Shown: positions 44,406-53,302 of the stretch, piece by piece
Layout: every line of letters begins with the position of its first letter
How positions within the stretch are numbered: position 1 is the stretch's first letter
Assembly: GCF_008274785.1 (NCBI RefSeq)
Contig: NZ_VTPU01000001.1
Coordinates: forward strand, 1 to 64,000
Reading direction: 5' to 3'
DNA: 64,000 nucleotides
Source: Halomonas eurihalina
GTDB lineage: Bacteria; Pseudomonadota; Gammaproteobacteria; Pseudomonadales; Halomonadaceae
Notes under the pieces: generated by a model
Told to the model about the DNA's origin: nothing
What the model saw: the letters and a program-made list of their open reading frames with translations, nothing else
Databases searched by the model: none
Position numbers and translations under genes: made by a program

Positions 44406-44843
44406 GGCGCCTATGGCATTGACGTACCGTTGAGAGCAAACTTGAAATCCGAGGCTCTCGTAGAAGCGGTGCGCCTTTTCCCTATGGTCGCCGCTAGTAA
44501 GTTCGATGCGCTCACAGCCAGACTTTCGGCAGTAATCTTGCGCTTGACGTACGAGAAGGCTTCCAATACCGCGGCCACGAGCATGGCTGTACACCACCAA
44601 TGATGTAATGCGACCGAGATGGCCTGGGGCATGGAATAGCGGGGTCAAATGGACACTCACTAGCCCAAGAAGACCATTGGGGGCTTCTGCAACCCAAGCC
44701 CGATCGGCAGAGCCGTTTGAAAGGCTACGAATATTGTCGCGTACAGTCTGCTCACGGACGACATAACCAAGCTCTGCGAATAGCAGAACGAGGTCGGGAG
44801 CATCCTCAGCGATAGGTGCCCGGAGGCGGACTGATGAGTTCAT
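44400..44843 (-). CDS. GNAT-family N-acetyltransferase (cassette)
   Basis: 147 aa. Acetyl-CoA motif ITSLVVYSHARGRGIGSLLVRQAQDYC, then CERIELTSGDHREKAHRFYESLGFQ, a complete GNAT core like those of aminoglycoside or small-molecule acetyltransferases. The final residues IGAD lie inside attC. The ATG at 44843 is assigned from the family start; a TTG at 44852 is possible. No strong ribosome site. Confidence 0.85.
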   Translation of the reverse strand: MNSSVRLRAPIAEDAPDLVLLFAELGYVVREQTVRDNIRSLSNGSADRAWVAEAPNGLLGLVSVHLTPLFHAPGHLGRITSLVVYSHARGRGIGSLLVRQAQDYCRKSGCERIELTSGDHREKAHRFYESLGFQVCSQRYVNAIGAD

Positions 44844-44868
44844 AGGTTTCAAGGATGGTTGTTCAGCC

Positions 44869-44928
44869 GCCTAACGCCGCTAATCATCCACGCGGCTTGT
44901 TTCGTCGGCTGAATTAGCTTTGTTAGGC
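44869..44928 (-). repeat. attC site (60 bp), near-consensus
   Basis: R'' GCCTAAC (complement of 44922-44928) and R' GTTAGGC (complement of 44869-44875) are exact complements. Inner arms AGCTAATTCAGCCG / GGATGATTAGCGGC. This is one of the clearest sites in the array. Confidence 0.9.
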
Positions 44929-45434
44929 GATTGTCTCGTTGCTGATTTTGTAGCGAATATGACTATTCCAACACCCAAGGCAATCATAACAACCAATATC
45001 ATTATCATAGCACTCGATTGAACGCCAGTGACGTTGCTACTACCCTTTGACATGAACATATAGATAAGTGATAGAAGTAATAGCGGTATGGATAGGAGAA
45101 GCCCGACAACCTCAATCCAAAATAACGCGCGAGGCATCCTATCGGGAGAGACGGGGAAAATTTTTCCTAAATCCAAGGCATACACGAGGAAATACGATAT
45201 TCCACACAATGCTGCTGCGATAAATGCAACCTCAAACCCTTCAATTGAAAAATAGACTAAGGGAAAACTACCAACCCCTAAAGCAGTTAGGAACACATTA
45301 AACACTCCCAGTTTTAAGGGAGATATATGCGAGAAATCTCTTTTCTCAATTGGGCCTCCAGGAATCAAGGTCCCAAGTAATACAGCGGATATAGCAAGCA
45401 AGCCCGCCACAGCATATCCAATGTAATTTTCCAT
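44880..45434 (-). CDS. Membrane protein of unknown function (cassette)
   Basis: 184 aa with about five hydrophobic helices. No family is recognised. The C-terminus RQSPNKANSADETSRVDD is encoded by the attC site, a tail typical of cassette genes whose native stop was lost. The ATG at 45434 follows AGAGGAAA. Confidence 0.7.
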   Translation of the reverse strand: MENYIGYAVAGLLAISAVLLGTLIPGGPIEKRDFSHISPLKLGVFNVFLTALGVGSFPLVYFSIEGFEVAFIAAALCGISYFLVYALDLGKIFPVSPDRMPRALFWIEVVGLLLSIPLLLLSLIYMFMSKGSSNVTGVQSSAMIMILVVMIALGVGIVIFATKSATRQSPNKANSADETSRVDD

Positions 45435-45447
45435 AGGGTTTCCTCTC

Positions 45448-45495
45448 GCTTAACGCCGCAATCACGCGCTTGTCGCGTGCATTGCTTTGTTAAGT
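45448..45495 (-). repeat. Short attC site (48 bp)
   Basis: R'' ACTTAAC (complement of 45489-45495), R' GTTAAGC (complement of 45448-45454). The compact stem GCAATGCACGCG / CGCGTGATTGC is nearly perfect. Confidence 0.75.
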
Positions 45496-46070
45496 GGCTG
45501 TCGGATGAACGCGCGGTAGCTGGACGCGGACTCACCACTCATAGTACTTGCGCTCACAACCTCATCATGAACGCAGAAGAAACCAGCGAACACGTCGCGG
45601 AGCTCTTTCGGGCTACTGTGCCGCATCGGCAAACCGAGGCCGGAAATAAAGTCCTTACTTTCTTCCGAACAGAACTCCGATATATGAACGATCCCACTTG
45701 GCTTCAACACACGGATTATTTCCGCAGCCACTCGACCCCGTTCCTCGAGTGAAGTAATGCACGTAAGTACCGCGCAAATGATGACGGCATCGAATGCATT
45801 ATCATCGAATGGCAGATCAAGCCCATCCGAATGTAGGAGAGGCAACCCAGGAAACGCCTTCCTTCCACGTTCGATCATTGCGTAGGAAGGATCAACGCCC
45901 GTTACATCAATGTAACCGCACTCAGTAAGTTCATTGGAAATCCGGCCGTATCCACACCCAAAGTCTAGCACCTTGGCTTTTCGGTCGATCATGCCTAGAA
46001 AGCTCGCTCGGTCAATTTCTAGGTTGAAATCGACGTCAGTCGCCACCTGCTCCCAACTGCCTTCGAGCAT
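45462..46070 (-). CDS. Class I SAM-dependent methyltransferase (cassette)
   Basis: 202 aa. Motif I is VLDFGCGYGRISNEL near residue 35, the acidic motif II lies in VTGVDPSYAMIERG, motif IV in FDAVIICAVLTC and the post-IV segment in IIRVLKPSGIVHISEF. Substrate unknown. The ATG at 46070 has GGGAG 5 nt upstream. The last residues, LNKAMHATSA, are attC-encoded. Confidence 0.88.
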   Translation of the reverse strand: MLEGSWEQVATDVDFNLEIDRASFLGMIDRKAKVLDFGCGYGRISNELTECGYIDVTGVDPSYAMIERGRKAFPGLPLLHSDGLDLPFDDNAFDAVIICAVLTCITSLEERGRVAAEIIRVLKPSGIVHISEFCSEESKDFISGLGLPMRHSSPKELRDVFAGFFCVHDEVVSASTMSGESASSYRAFIRQPLNKAMHATSA

Positions 46071-46080
46071 CGAACTCCCC

Positions 46081-46141
46081 ACTTAACGCCGGCGATCAGC
46101 TGCGCCGCTTTTTGGTGTCAGCTGCATCGCTTTTGTTAGGC
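46081..46141 (-). repeat. attC site (61 bp), near-consensus
   Basis: R'' GCCTAAC (complement of 46135-46141), R' GTTAAGT (complement of 46081-46087). Inner arms GCAGCTGA / GCAGCTGAT around AAAAAGCG. It lies directly after the TIR-like cassette gene. Confidence 0.88.
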
Positions 46142-46153
46142 GTCAACGTGCTG

Positions 46154-46903
46154 TCAAGAGTCGCTGAACGCACGTAGCCGATCCTCGAGACCCTGCTTGA
46201 GCTCTCGATAGCTATCAAAGAAGATGACCGGGTAATCCTGCAGATCGAACTCTAGCTTCGTTCCCGCCCTAGCAATATAAATGGGCAGCTTGCCTATGCC
46301 GTGGGCGTAGCCCGCTTCGTAGAAAACGTTTGGTCGCGCTTCGGTCAAATCGGCGACTACGAACTGTGCCTTTTGGATAGACTCGAGAATTCGGTCCGTG
46401 ATCCGTTCGTTGCTCTGAACCTCGTCAACACGCTCGGCCGAAAGGCCGCAACGTGAGCATGCTTCCTTGATGGAATCGAGAACGTCGTCGTATGGAGACC
46501 CGGTACCGATCGGCATCGCAACAAAGACGTAGCCAACTTGGACCTCGTACGAGATCTCCGGCTCCCCTTCGGGCTCGTCCGGGAGTGGATTGTCCCTTTC
46601 TTCCTCCAGCACGCCGATGGTCTCAGCGATCATGTCCAATACGACAGGATTCAGGCTTCGAAGATAGATGTCCTGAAAGATGTGTTCGAACGGATTGACA
46701 TTTCGCATGATGAGGCCACCGACTGCGGGAGGTGGCGATATGGTCATCGTCTTCAAGCATCCCGCCTCCATCACATCGCGCTGCACCGATCGCTTTAGCT
46801 TGTTGATCTCCGTTCTGGCTTGCTCAGAGTGGGAGGCCTCCCACTCGCGCACCAGTTCGGCGAACCTCTGAAGCCTTTCGATCTTTGCGTTGTAGTCGCT
46901 CAT
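46154..46903 (-). CDS. Coiled-coil protein with TIR / nucleoside-deoxyribosyltransferase-like domain (cassette)
   Basis: 249 aa. The first 120 residues are helical and charged (ERLQRFAELVREWEASHSEQ), with no known catalytic motif. The C-terminal domain starts GYVFVAMPIGTGSPYDDVLDSI and contains VVADLTEARPNVFYEAGYAHG, the glutamate-bearing pattern shared by nucleoside 2-deoxyribosyltransferases and TIR-like NADases. Such domains act as nucleotide-depleting effectors in several anti-phage systems. The defence role is inferred. There is no strong ribosome site before ATG 46903; GTTAGGC precedes it. Confidence 0.7.
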   Translation of the reverse strand: MSDYNAKIERLQRFAELVREWEASHSEQARTEINKLKRSVQRDVMEAGCLKTMTISPPPAVGGLIMRNVNPFEHIFQDIYLRSLNPVVLDMIAETIGVLEEERDNPLPDEPEGEPEISYEVQVGYVFVAMPIGTGSPYDDVLDSIKEACSRCGLSAERVDEVQSNERITDRILESIQKAQFVVADLTEARPNVFYEAGYAHGIGKLPIYIARAGTKLEFDLQDYPVIFFDSYRELKQGLEDRLRAFSDS

Positions 46904-47310
46904 TTGCTTTGACGCCTAACAGATATTAAATAGCCCGCTTGTTTATTCACTTGAACGAGCGGGCACGTTCAATATTTTTACACTTCAAACCTTAACCCAT
47001 TGATTTTAAACTAAAAACATCATAACCGTGCAGCCTATCCAAAATTCGCGTGCTTGCGTGTTTTCTGGCATCAATAACACTGTATAAAAATCATGCCAAA
47101 AGATCGGAACGAACAGGCATGTGCAGTGGCCGCCGGTGGGTATCCAGAAGAGACAAAGTTTCTGGCACGCTACCGCCACCTACCCTGCACGGTGCGATGG
47201 CGCTCGGCCCTCTCCTTGCGGTAGTCCCCGGCGTATTGTCTTGTCATCATGCGGGCAATCTGGGTTGCCTTTCGTCCTTGAATTCAAGACTAATTGCCCC
47301 TTTGTGAGAG
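46904..47310. other. Right edge of the cassette array, no gene found
   Basis: Near 46933-46964 a hairpin, GCCCGCTTGTT / GAACGAGCGGGC, is followed leftward by GTTAGGC, so 46915-46975 may be a degenerate attC or attI-like site. Beyond it, base composition rises to that of the core genome by about 47110. No integrase or recombinase frame is present on either strand, and the short open frames here match nothing recognisable. Confidence 0.5.
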
Positions 47311-47320
47311 TGCAAAACAA

Positions 47321-47353
47321 ACAAGGCGGGATGCTGATCGCATCCCGCCTTGT
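47321..47353 (-). terminator. Terminator after the FKBP/SlyD-like gene
   Basis: ACAAGGCGGGATGC pairs over 14 bp with GCATCCCGCCTTGT around TGATC; on the minus strand the stem is followed by TTGTTTTGC. Confidence 0.8.
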
Positions 47354-47420
47354 GGGTATAAGGGCTCGATTTCTGTCGCCGCGGTATCGAAAAGAGCGAT
47401 TTTGCAGGGCAGCGGCTGCC

Positions 47421-47927
47421 TCAGACCATCTTCTTGTCTTCGACCTCGTCCGGAGTGGTGCCGGGCGGTAGTGGATGCCCCTTGGCCAGTTCGGCACGGG
47501 TGGCGTCGCGGATATCGAGCACTTCTACTCGGTAGGTGAGCGATTGCCCTGCCAGCGGGTGATTGGTGTCGATCAGTACGCCGTCATCGCGCATTTCCAG
47601 TACGGTGACGATCTCGGGGCCGTCGTCGCCGGGGGTCTGGAAGCGCATGCCGGGCTCCAGGTCGCTCACTGGGAAGGCATCGCGGCCGACCTCGCGCACC
47701 AGGGCTTCGTCACGCTCGCCGTAGGCTTGGGCCGGTGACAGAGTCACGCTCAGTTCGTCGCCCTCAACCCGATCCACTAGGGCGTCTTCCAGGCCGGGCA
47801 GGATATTGCCGTGCCCATGCAGGTATTCCAGAGGCTTTTGGCGAGCACGGGAATCGTCGAGTACCCGGCCTTCGGCGTCGCTGAGTACATAATGCAGGGT
47901 CACGACCCGCTGCGGCGCGATGGTCAT
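47421..47927 (-). CDS. SlyD-like FKBP-type peptidyl-prolyl isomerase
   Basis: 168 aa. FKBP-fold segments LHYVLSDAEGRVLDDSRA and LEYLHGHGNILPGLEDAL open the protein; the inserted IF-like domain (VTLSPAQAYGERDE...DTNHPLAGQSLTYRVEVLDI) is the SlyD arrangement. It would catalyse prolyl isomerisation with chaperone activity in the cytosol. It lacks the long His-rich metal tail of E. coli SlyD. The ATG at 47927 follows CAGGAG. Confidence 0.9.
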   Translation of the reverse strand: MTIAPQRVVTLHYVLSDAEGRVLDDSRARQKPLEYLHGHGNILPGLEDALVDRVEGDELSVTLSPAQAYGERDEALVREVGRDAFPVSDLEPGMRFQTPGDDGPEIVTVLEMRDDGVLIDTNHPLAGQSLTYRVEVLDIRDATRAELAKGHPLPPGTTPDEVEDKKMV

Positions 47928-47994
47928 CGCTGTCTCCTGGCTATCGGAAAAATCATCGGGAACAGTGTCGGCGGAAGGGCCGGAATGGGGCAGC

Positions 47995-48537
47995 CTATTC
48001 ACAGCGCTTCAGTTGACTGACGGACATCTCCAGGCGCTGCCGCTTGTGCAGCATGTTGAGCAGCACGATGGCTCGCTCCTCGCCCTTGTGAGTCGCGAAG
48101 ACCGCCTGGAGGTCCTTGAAGGGACCTTCGGTGATTTCCACCTGTTCACCGGCACGGAAATAGACGGTGGCAGTTTCGCCCGCATGCTGGCTGCCATGCT
48201 CGCGCAACGACGCGACCAGCTCGTCGTCCACGGGGACCGGCGTGTCGAGGCCGAAGGTGACGATCTTCAACACGCCCCGGGTGGAGCGGATCGGACGCCA
48301 GTTGCTGTCCAGCCGGTCGAGGCGGATGAAAAGGTAATACGGGAACAACGGTTCGACGGCCCATACGAGCTTGTCGCGCCGCTTCTTCTGGACCTGCAGC
48401 ACCGGATGGAATATCTCGTATCCCTGGTTGCCGAGGTGTTCGACGGCGCGGAAGGATTCCCCGCTCTTGCACTGAATGACGTACCAGCGAGGCACGGCAT
48501 CGTCGATCCCCGTCGGGGACAGGCTGTCGTCGCTCAT
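47995..48537 (-). CDS. rfaH: RfaH-type transcription antiterminator (NusG family)
   Basis: 180 aa NusG paralogue. The NGN domain begins WYVIQCKSGESFRAVEHL and continues YEIFHPVLQVQKKRR and FPYYLFIRLD; the C-terminal KOW-like part has FRAGEQVEITEGPFKDLQAVF. RfaH loads on RNA polymerase at ops elements and keeps long, distal operons (LPS, capsule, conjugation) transcribing. The ATG at 48537 follows AGGAG. No ops site was identified in this window. Confidence 0.88.
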   Translation of the reverse strand: MSDDSLSPTGIDDAVPRWYVIQCKSGESFRAVEHLGNQGYEIFHPVLQVQKKRRDKLVWAVEPLFPYYLFIRLDRLDSNWRPIRSTRGVLKIVTFGLDTPVPVDDELVASLREHGSQHAGETATVYFRAGEQVEITEGPFKDLQAVFATHKGEERAIVLLNMLHKRQRLEMSVSQLKRCE

Positions 48538-48684
48538 GTCACTCCTGATGGTTCTGGCTGGTATCACTCTCGGTGCTCTGCAACAATCGGGACCTCTCGA
48601 GATCCCGATCCTGTTCATCATTCTAACATCGTTGGCCGCCCCCGCGAGGGAGCGGCCAGGCCCGCCGCAAGGAGAGCTCGCGCC

Positions 48685-50046
48685 ATGCCGACACCAACCG
48701 CGCACCGTAGCTGGGGTGACGCCCTGGCGATATACCTCAAGGCACCGGTGCTGACCATGCTGTTTCTCGGCTTTTCGGCGGGCCTGCCCTTCCTGCTGGT
48801 GTTCTCCACCCTCACCGCCTGGCTGCGCAGCGATGGCGTCGAGGTCGCGGCCATCGGCTTCTTCGCCTGGATCGGCATTCTCTACTCGATCAAGTTCTTC
48901 TGGGCCCCGGTAGTCGACCGCCTGGCGCTGCCCGGCCTGACCCGCTGGTTCGGCCAGAGACGCGGCTGGATGCTGCTGGCCCAGATGATGATCGCTGCCG
49001 GGCTGGCGAACCTGGCGCACCTCGATCCCGTCGGACACCTGCCCATGGTGGCGATATGCTCGCTGCTGGTGGCCTTCGGCTCGGCGACCCAGGACATCGC
49101 CATCGACGCCTTTCGCATCGAGTCGGCGCCCGATGACATGCAGGCCGCCATGGCGTCGACCTATATCGTCGGCTATCGCGGCGGCCTGATCGCTGCCGGC
49201 GCCGGGGCACTCTATGTGGCGTCGCTGGTGTCATGGAAGGCCGCCTATCTGTGCATGGCGGCGCTGGTGCTCGTCGGTGTCGTGACGGTTCTGCTGCGCC
49301 CGGAACCGGAGCGGCTGTCGCTTTCCACGCAATTGATTCACGAGCCGCGAGTGCGCGCCTTCCTGCGTGTCAGCCGTGGGCGCCCCGACTGGCTGCGGCG
49401 CCTGGGAGCCTGGGTCATCGGTGCCATCGTCTGCCCGTTCACCGACTTCTTCAGCCGCTACCGGCGGCAGGCACTCTGGCTGCTGGTGTTCGTGGCGGTC
49501 TTTCGGATCAGCGACCTGGCAATGGCGTCCATGGCTCATCCGCTGTATATCGATTTGGGCTTCTCGCTTGCCACCATCGCCAACGTGACCAATGTCTTCG
49601 GCATCGCCATGAGCATTCTTGGCGGCATCCTCGGCGGCCTGCTGGTGGCCCGCTACGGCATCGGGCCATTGCTGGTATTCGGCGCGACGGCCACGGCACT
49701 GACCAACCTGCTGTTCGTGGTGTTGGCCTCGACCGGCGACAACCTGGCGATGCTGGTCATGACCATCGTCGGCGATAACCTGTCCAACGGACTGGCCAGC
49801 GCGGTCTTCATTGCCTTCCTGTCGAGCCTGACGTCACGGGCCTACACAGCGACCCAGTACGCGCTCTTCTCGTCGCTGATGACCCTGCCGGGCAAGTTCC
49901 TCAGCGGCTTCGGTGGACTGGTGGTGGACGTTCAGGGCTATGCGGGATTCTTCCTGCTGGCATCGCTCCTGGGCCTGCCGGCGATTTTCCTGGCGCTATG
50001 GGTCAATCGCGGGACGCTGCTGCGCCCCGCAGAGAGCGAGACCTGA
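48685..50046 (+). CDS. AmpG-like major-facilitator permease
   Basis: 453 aa, about 12-14 helices. The N-terminus LFLGFSAGLPFLLVFSTLTAWLR and GSATQDIAIDAFRIESAP match AmpG permeases, which import anhydromuropeptides for cell-wall recycling. The ATG at 48685 follows AAGGAGAG; the reading frame is open 250 codons further upstream. An AmiD-like amidase elsewhere in the window fits the same recycling pathway. Confidence 0.9.
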   Translation: MPTPTAHRSWGDALAIYLKAPVLTMLFLGFSAGLPFLLVFSTLTAWLRSDGVEVAAIGFFAWIGILYSIKFFWAPVVDRLALPGLTRWFGQRRGWMLLAQMMIAAGLANLAHLDPVGHLPMVAICSLLVAFGSATQDIAIDAFRIESAPDDMQAAMASTYIVGYRGGLIAAGAGALYVASLVSWKAAYLCMAALVLVGVVTVLLRPEPERLSLSTQLIHEPRVRAFLRVSRGRPDWLRRLGAWVIGAIVCPFTDFFSRYRRQALWLLVFVAVFRISDLAMASMAHPLYIDLGFSLATIANVTNVFGIAMSILGGILGGLLVARYGIGPLLVFGATATALTNLLFVVLASTGDNLAMLVMTIVGDNLSNGLASAVFIAFLSSLTSRAYTATQYALFSSLMTLPGKFLSGFGGLVVDVQGYAGFFLLASLLGLPAIFLALWVNRGTLLRPAESET

Positions 50047-50052
50047 GATCAC

Positions 50053-51882
50053 TCAGCCGGGGCGCTGCTCACACAACCACTCCAGCGCGCCCGGTGTGAT
50101 CCGCCACTGGTCGCGCATCAGGGTACGATATTGCCAGGCCTCGGCACGCGAGCCGGGCTCGGCCTCCCCGCCACTGGCGGCGGGGGCCGGGCGTGGTGAT
50201 TCAGTGCACAACAGGGTCAACACATAGGGGTTCTGCTGGTGCGCCATGGCCAGCGCATGCCCGGCCTCGTCGGGGCGATCGAGTCGATAGAGCGCTAGCA
50301 CCCGACCCATCAGCATCCCCAGCAGCGAGCTGGGATCGGCCTGTTCATCCGCCGCCGCCTGCTCGCTCAATGCCAGGGCCTCGCTGTCACGTCCTTCGCG
50401 CAGCAACTGGTCGAGCACCAGTTCGCGCAGCCCCAGACTGTCCTGGTCGTCCAGCGTCAGCAGCGTCTCGGCGAGTTCGCGGGAGTGCTGGCGAGCACCG
50501 CGCTCCATGCCCACCACCAGCGCCAGACCGGCACGCAACAGCGAGGCGTTGTCGGCGACTTCCCAGAGCAGGGGCGCGTCACCGGCCCCGTCGACCTGCG
50601 CCAGCCAGCCTTCCAACCGCCGCGCCAATGGTTCGAACAGGCTCGGCGCCATCCACGGCAGGCTTCCGAAACGGCTGGTCAGCGCCAGCGCCAGGGATTG
50701 CACCACGGCCGGTGAGTCCAACCATTCGGGGTGAGCGCACAGGGCTGGCAGCCAGTCGCCGGCCTGAGGCCAGGGGTCCGTGTCGAAGCCCATCAACGTC
50801 CTGCCTTCGACCTGGGATTGGAAGACCGCCTGGAAAGCGGCGAACAGAGTGTCCTCACGGGCGCTGCTGTGGTAGCTCAGCGTTCCGTTCTCTTGACGAA
50901 TATCCAGGCGTGGCGCTTCGGACAAGGCATCGAACAGTGCCTGCAGCGACATCAGTGGCTCGGCCAGGTCCGCTTCGGCGTTGAGCAGTTGCTCGGCCAG
51001 GGTGGCGCCGGGGTTCTCCGCCAGGTCGGCGAGGAACTGCAGTTGTTCGGGTTCGAGGTCTCCCTGGCGGGCCAGGCGGCGATACCAGAAACGCGAGCGC
51101 TCGGCGGCTTCCTCTTCGTGGCCCTCGTGCAACAACAACATGGCCTCGATATAGGCCAGGGTCGGTGAGTCGGGCAGGGTCTGCTGAGCGCGCACGAAGG
51201 CCGCCCGGGCGCTGTCCAGATCGTCGTTGTCGAGATGCAGCAGGCACAGGCGCTCGAGGGCCACCCCGCGCAGGAACAGCGGGCCTCGATCGAGCACCGC
51301 GTCGAGCAGGGCTTCGCGCTTGCGGTGGAAGCCGCGCTCCTGGTAGAGATCGACGAGGATCTCGAAGGCCGGCTCGGCCTGCTCGGGCAGTCGCGACCAA
51401 TCGGCATTCTCGAACAATGATTCGAGGATCTGCTGGGCGCGTCCGCGCTGGCCGGACTCGGCGGCGATCAGGCCGGCCTCGAGCAGTGCCTGGGCCGGCG
51501 CGCGGCCACTGGCCAGGGCCGCCTTGAGGGTCCCGCCCTTCCATTCGCGCAAGGAGAGCATCCACATCAGATGCGTGGGCACATGGCCGGGCAGGGAGAC
51601 GGCGCCGCAGCACTGCTTGGTCTTGCGTCCCGAATCGCACCAGCAGGGCTCGTTGCGACCGGGACGGGCCAGGGGCTCGCAAGCGAAGTCCAGCCGCTCC
51701 AGAGGCGTCTGCGACCACAGCTCAGGGGCCAGCGCCTGGGCCAGCGCCAGGTCGCCATCGACCAGTTCCGGCCCCTCGCGACGCGCCCAGGCCATCAGCG
51801 TCGGGTAACGCTCATCCTCGCGAATTGCCGCCAATGCCCCGGACGCGAACCCCAGCAACTGCTCAACCCATACCGCCAGCAT
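50053..51882 (-). CDS. SEC-C motif protein with TPR-like repeats
   Basis: 609 aa. The SEC-C zinc motif PGRNEPCWCDSGRKTKQCC lies near residues 73-91. The rest is Ala/Leu-rich helical repeat, including FEILVDLYQERGFHRKREALLDAVL and LCLLHLDNDDLDSARAAFVRAQQ, as in TPR scaffolds. Function unknown. The ATG at 51882 follows GGTGGAGA. Converges with the AmpG-like gene 6 bp away. Confidence 0.82.
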   Translation of the reverse strand: MLAVWVEQLLGFASGALAAIREDERYPTLMAWARREGPELVDGDLALAQALAPELWSQTPLERLDFACEPLARPGRNEPCWCDSGRKTKQCCGAVSLPGHVPTHLMWMLSLREWKGGTLKAALASGRAPAQALLEAGLIAAESGQRGRAQQILESLFENADWSRLPEQAEPAFEILVDLYQERGFHRKREALLDAVLDRGPLFLRGVALERLCLLHLDNDDLDSARAAFVRAQQTLPDSPTLAYIEAMLLLHEGHEEEAAERSRFWYRRLARQGDLEPEQLQFLADLAENPGATLAEQLLNAEADLAEPLMSLQALFDALSEAPRLDIRQENGTLSYHSSAREDTLFAAFQAVFQSQVEGRTLMGFDTDPWPQAGDWLPALCAHPEWLDSPAVVQSLALALTSRFGSLPWMAPSLFEPLARRLEGWLAQVDGAGDAPLLWEVADNASLLRAGLALVVGMERGARQHSRELAETLLTLDDQDSLGLRELVLDQLLREGRDSEALALSEQAAADEQADPSSLLGMLMGRVLALYRLDRPDEAGHALAMAHQQNPYVLTLLCTESPRPAPAASGGEAEPGSRAEAWQYRTLMRDQWRITPGALEWLCEQRPG

Positions 51883-51946
51883 CGACGTCTCCACCACTCT
51901 CGGAAAACCGCATAGTCTATCAGTCGAGCGCCATGCTGGCAGCCGT

Positions 51947-53191
51947 TCAGGAAGACGCCCACGCCAGCAATGGACGCACCCGTGCCGCCATGTCGAGCCG
52001 GGCACCGAGACGCACCAGATTCCAGTAATGGCCGTTGAGGGTACGCGACAACAACAGGGTATCCGCCGGCGGCTGGAGCCGATCCATGGCCGCCCACACC
52101 TTGGGGCTCAGCTCGCGCAGGCGACGGTGGACTCTGACATCGCCGAAATCCTGCGTGCCGGGCTGGAACAGCGGCGCTACCGCGTCCGCAGACTCGCGAT
52201 AGAGCGCCAGGGGAGCCCCCTGCCCCTGCCGGCCACCGAGTGCCGTCACGGCCTCGTCCATGGCCATGGGATCTCCGGCAAGCGTTGCCTCGAGCAGGCG
52301 CATCATGGCCCTCAGGCGCGACGCCGGTACCTCGATCACCGCGCCCAGGTCATAGATCACCAGCCGCCCCTCGGCATCGGCGGCGAAGTTGCCGGCGTGA
52401 GGGTCGGCATGCAGTTCCCCGTGGGTGAAGAGCTCCTCGGTGAGCCAGTCGGCCAGGGCCGTGCCGAGGCGTTGTCGCGTGGCGTCATCGGCGCCTTCCA
52501 GCTCGCGCAGCGGCGTGCCGGGCACATGCCGCATGGCCAGCACGCCGGGGCCGCACAGCGCCGGCAAGGGTTCGGGAATCACCAGGTCGTCGCGCTGAGC
52601 GTAACGGGCTCGATAGCGGGCCAGCGCCTCGGCTTCGGCACGATAATCCAGTTCCCCCCGCAGGCTCGCCGCCAGTTCCTCGAACAACGCATCCAGGCGG
52701 GCCTGCGGCATGCGCAGCCAGCGGCCCAGCCGCATCAGGCGATGTACCTGGCGAAGATCGTCCTCGAGCACCTCGGCGAGCCCTGGATACTGCACCTTGA
52801 GCACCACCGTCTCGCCGTCATGGGTCGATGCCCGGTGCACCTGCCCCATGGACGCGCTGGCGAACGGCCGTTGCTCGATGGAGGCAAAATGCGTCGCGGG
52901 ATCGCCATAGCAGGCTTCCAGGGTGCGTCGGATGTCGTCCCAGGGCATGGGTTCGGCCTGACGCTGCAGGCGCGCCAGTTCATCGGCCAGGTCCGCGGGC
53001 AACAAATCATCCCACTGGGCCATGATCTGGGCCAGCTTCATGGCCGGCCCCTTGAGCTCCGACAGCCCCTCGAACAGTGCCTCGCCGAGCGCGCGCCAGT
53101 CGGCCTGCCCACCGAGGCGATGCTTGAGCAGCGCGCCACCGGTACGCGAACCAAGCCCCAGCAGGCGCCGACGGCGACCCCGTTCTCGCAT
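51947..53191 (-). CDS. ABC1/UbiB-family atypical kinase
   Basis: 414 aa. The KxGQ-equivalent helix reads LKGPAMKLAQIMA, the ATP-site lysine is in VVLKVQYPG, ELDYRAEAEAL supplies the ExD motif and the catalytic loop is GELHADPHAGNF with YDLGAV as the metal aspartate. ABC1 kinases influence ubiquinone synthesis through ATPase activity. The ATG at 53191 follows GAGGGG. Confidence 0.9.
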   Translation of the reverse strand: MRERGRRRRLLGLGSRTGGALLKHRLGGQADWRALGEALFEGLSELKGPAMKLAQIMAQWDDLLPADLADELARLQRQAEPMPWDDIRRTLEACYGDPATHFASIEQRPFASASMGQVHRASTHDGETVVLKVQYPGLAEVLEDDLRQVHRLMRLGRWLRMPQARLDALFEELAASLRGELDYRAEAEALARYRARYAQRDDLVIPEPLPALCGPGVLAMRHVPGTPLRELEGADDATRQRLGTALADWLTEELFTHGELHADPHAGNFAADAEGRLVIYDLGAVIEVPASRLRAMMRLLEATLAGDPMAMDEAVTALGGRQGQGAPLALYRESADAVAPLFQPGTQDFGDVRVHRRLRELSPKVWAAMDRLQPPADTLLLSRTLNGHYWNLVRLGARLDMAARVRPLLAWASS

Positions 53192-53302
53192 GTACGTCCC
53201 CTCATTGTGATGCCTGGCGTTCACCCCACCAGCCCGCCCCCTGGCGGATACCATAAAATACTGTAAGAATCCCCATGTTCGCTCATTGCCGCACGAGATG
53301 CC

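Larger units (their letters stand above)
36908..46975 (-). mobile_element. Integron cassette array without integrase (CALIN)
   Basis: About 15 small gene units, nearly all leftward, separated by sites that begin RYYYAAC and end GTTRRRY with an internal imperfect inverted repeat. At least eleven sites are recognisable. Base composition is visibly more AT-rich than both flanks, several proteins end in attC-encoded tails (LNKA..., PNKANSA...), and functions vary from cassette to cassette. No tyrosine-recombinase intI gene is found in the window. Decayed copies (frameshifts, stops) suggest an old, sedentary array. Confidence 0.88.

Noticed and set aside
46904..47420. Searched for an intI or other recombinase remnant at the right edge
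   Set aside because: No frame shows the tyrosine-recombinase patterns (RHSFATHLL, GHxxxxTT..YTH) on either strand.
47180..47497. 105-codon minus-strand frame over the slyD terminator
   Set aside because: It includes the terminator hairpin and part of the SlyD-like gene in another frame; no homology pattern.
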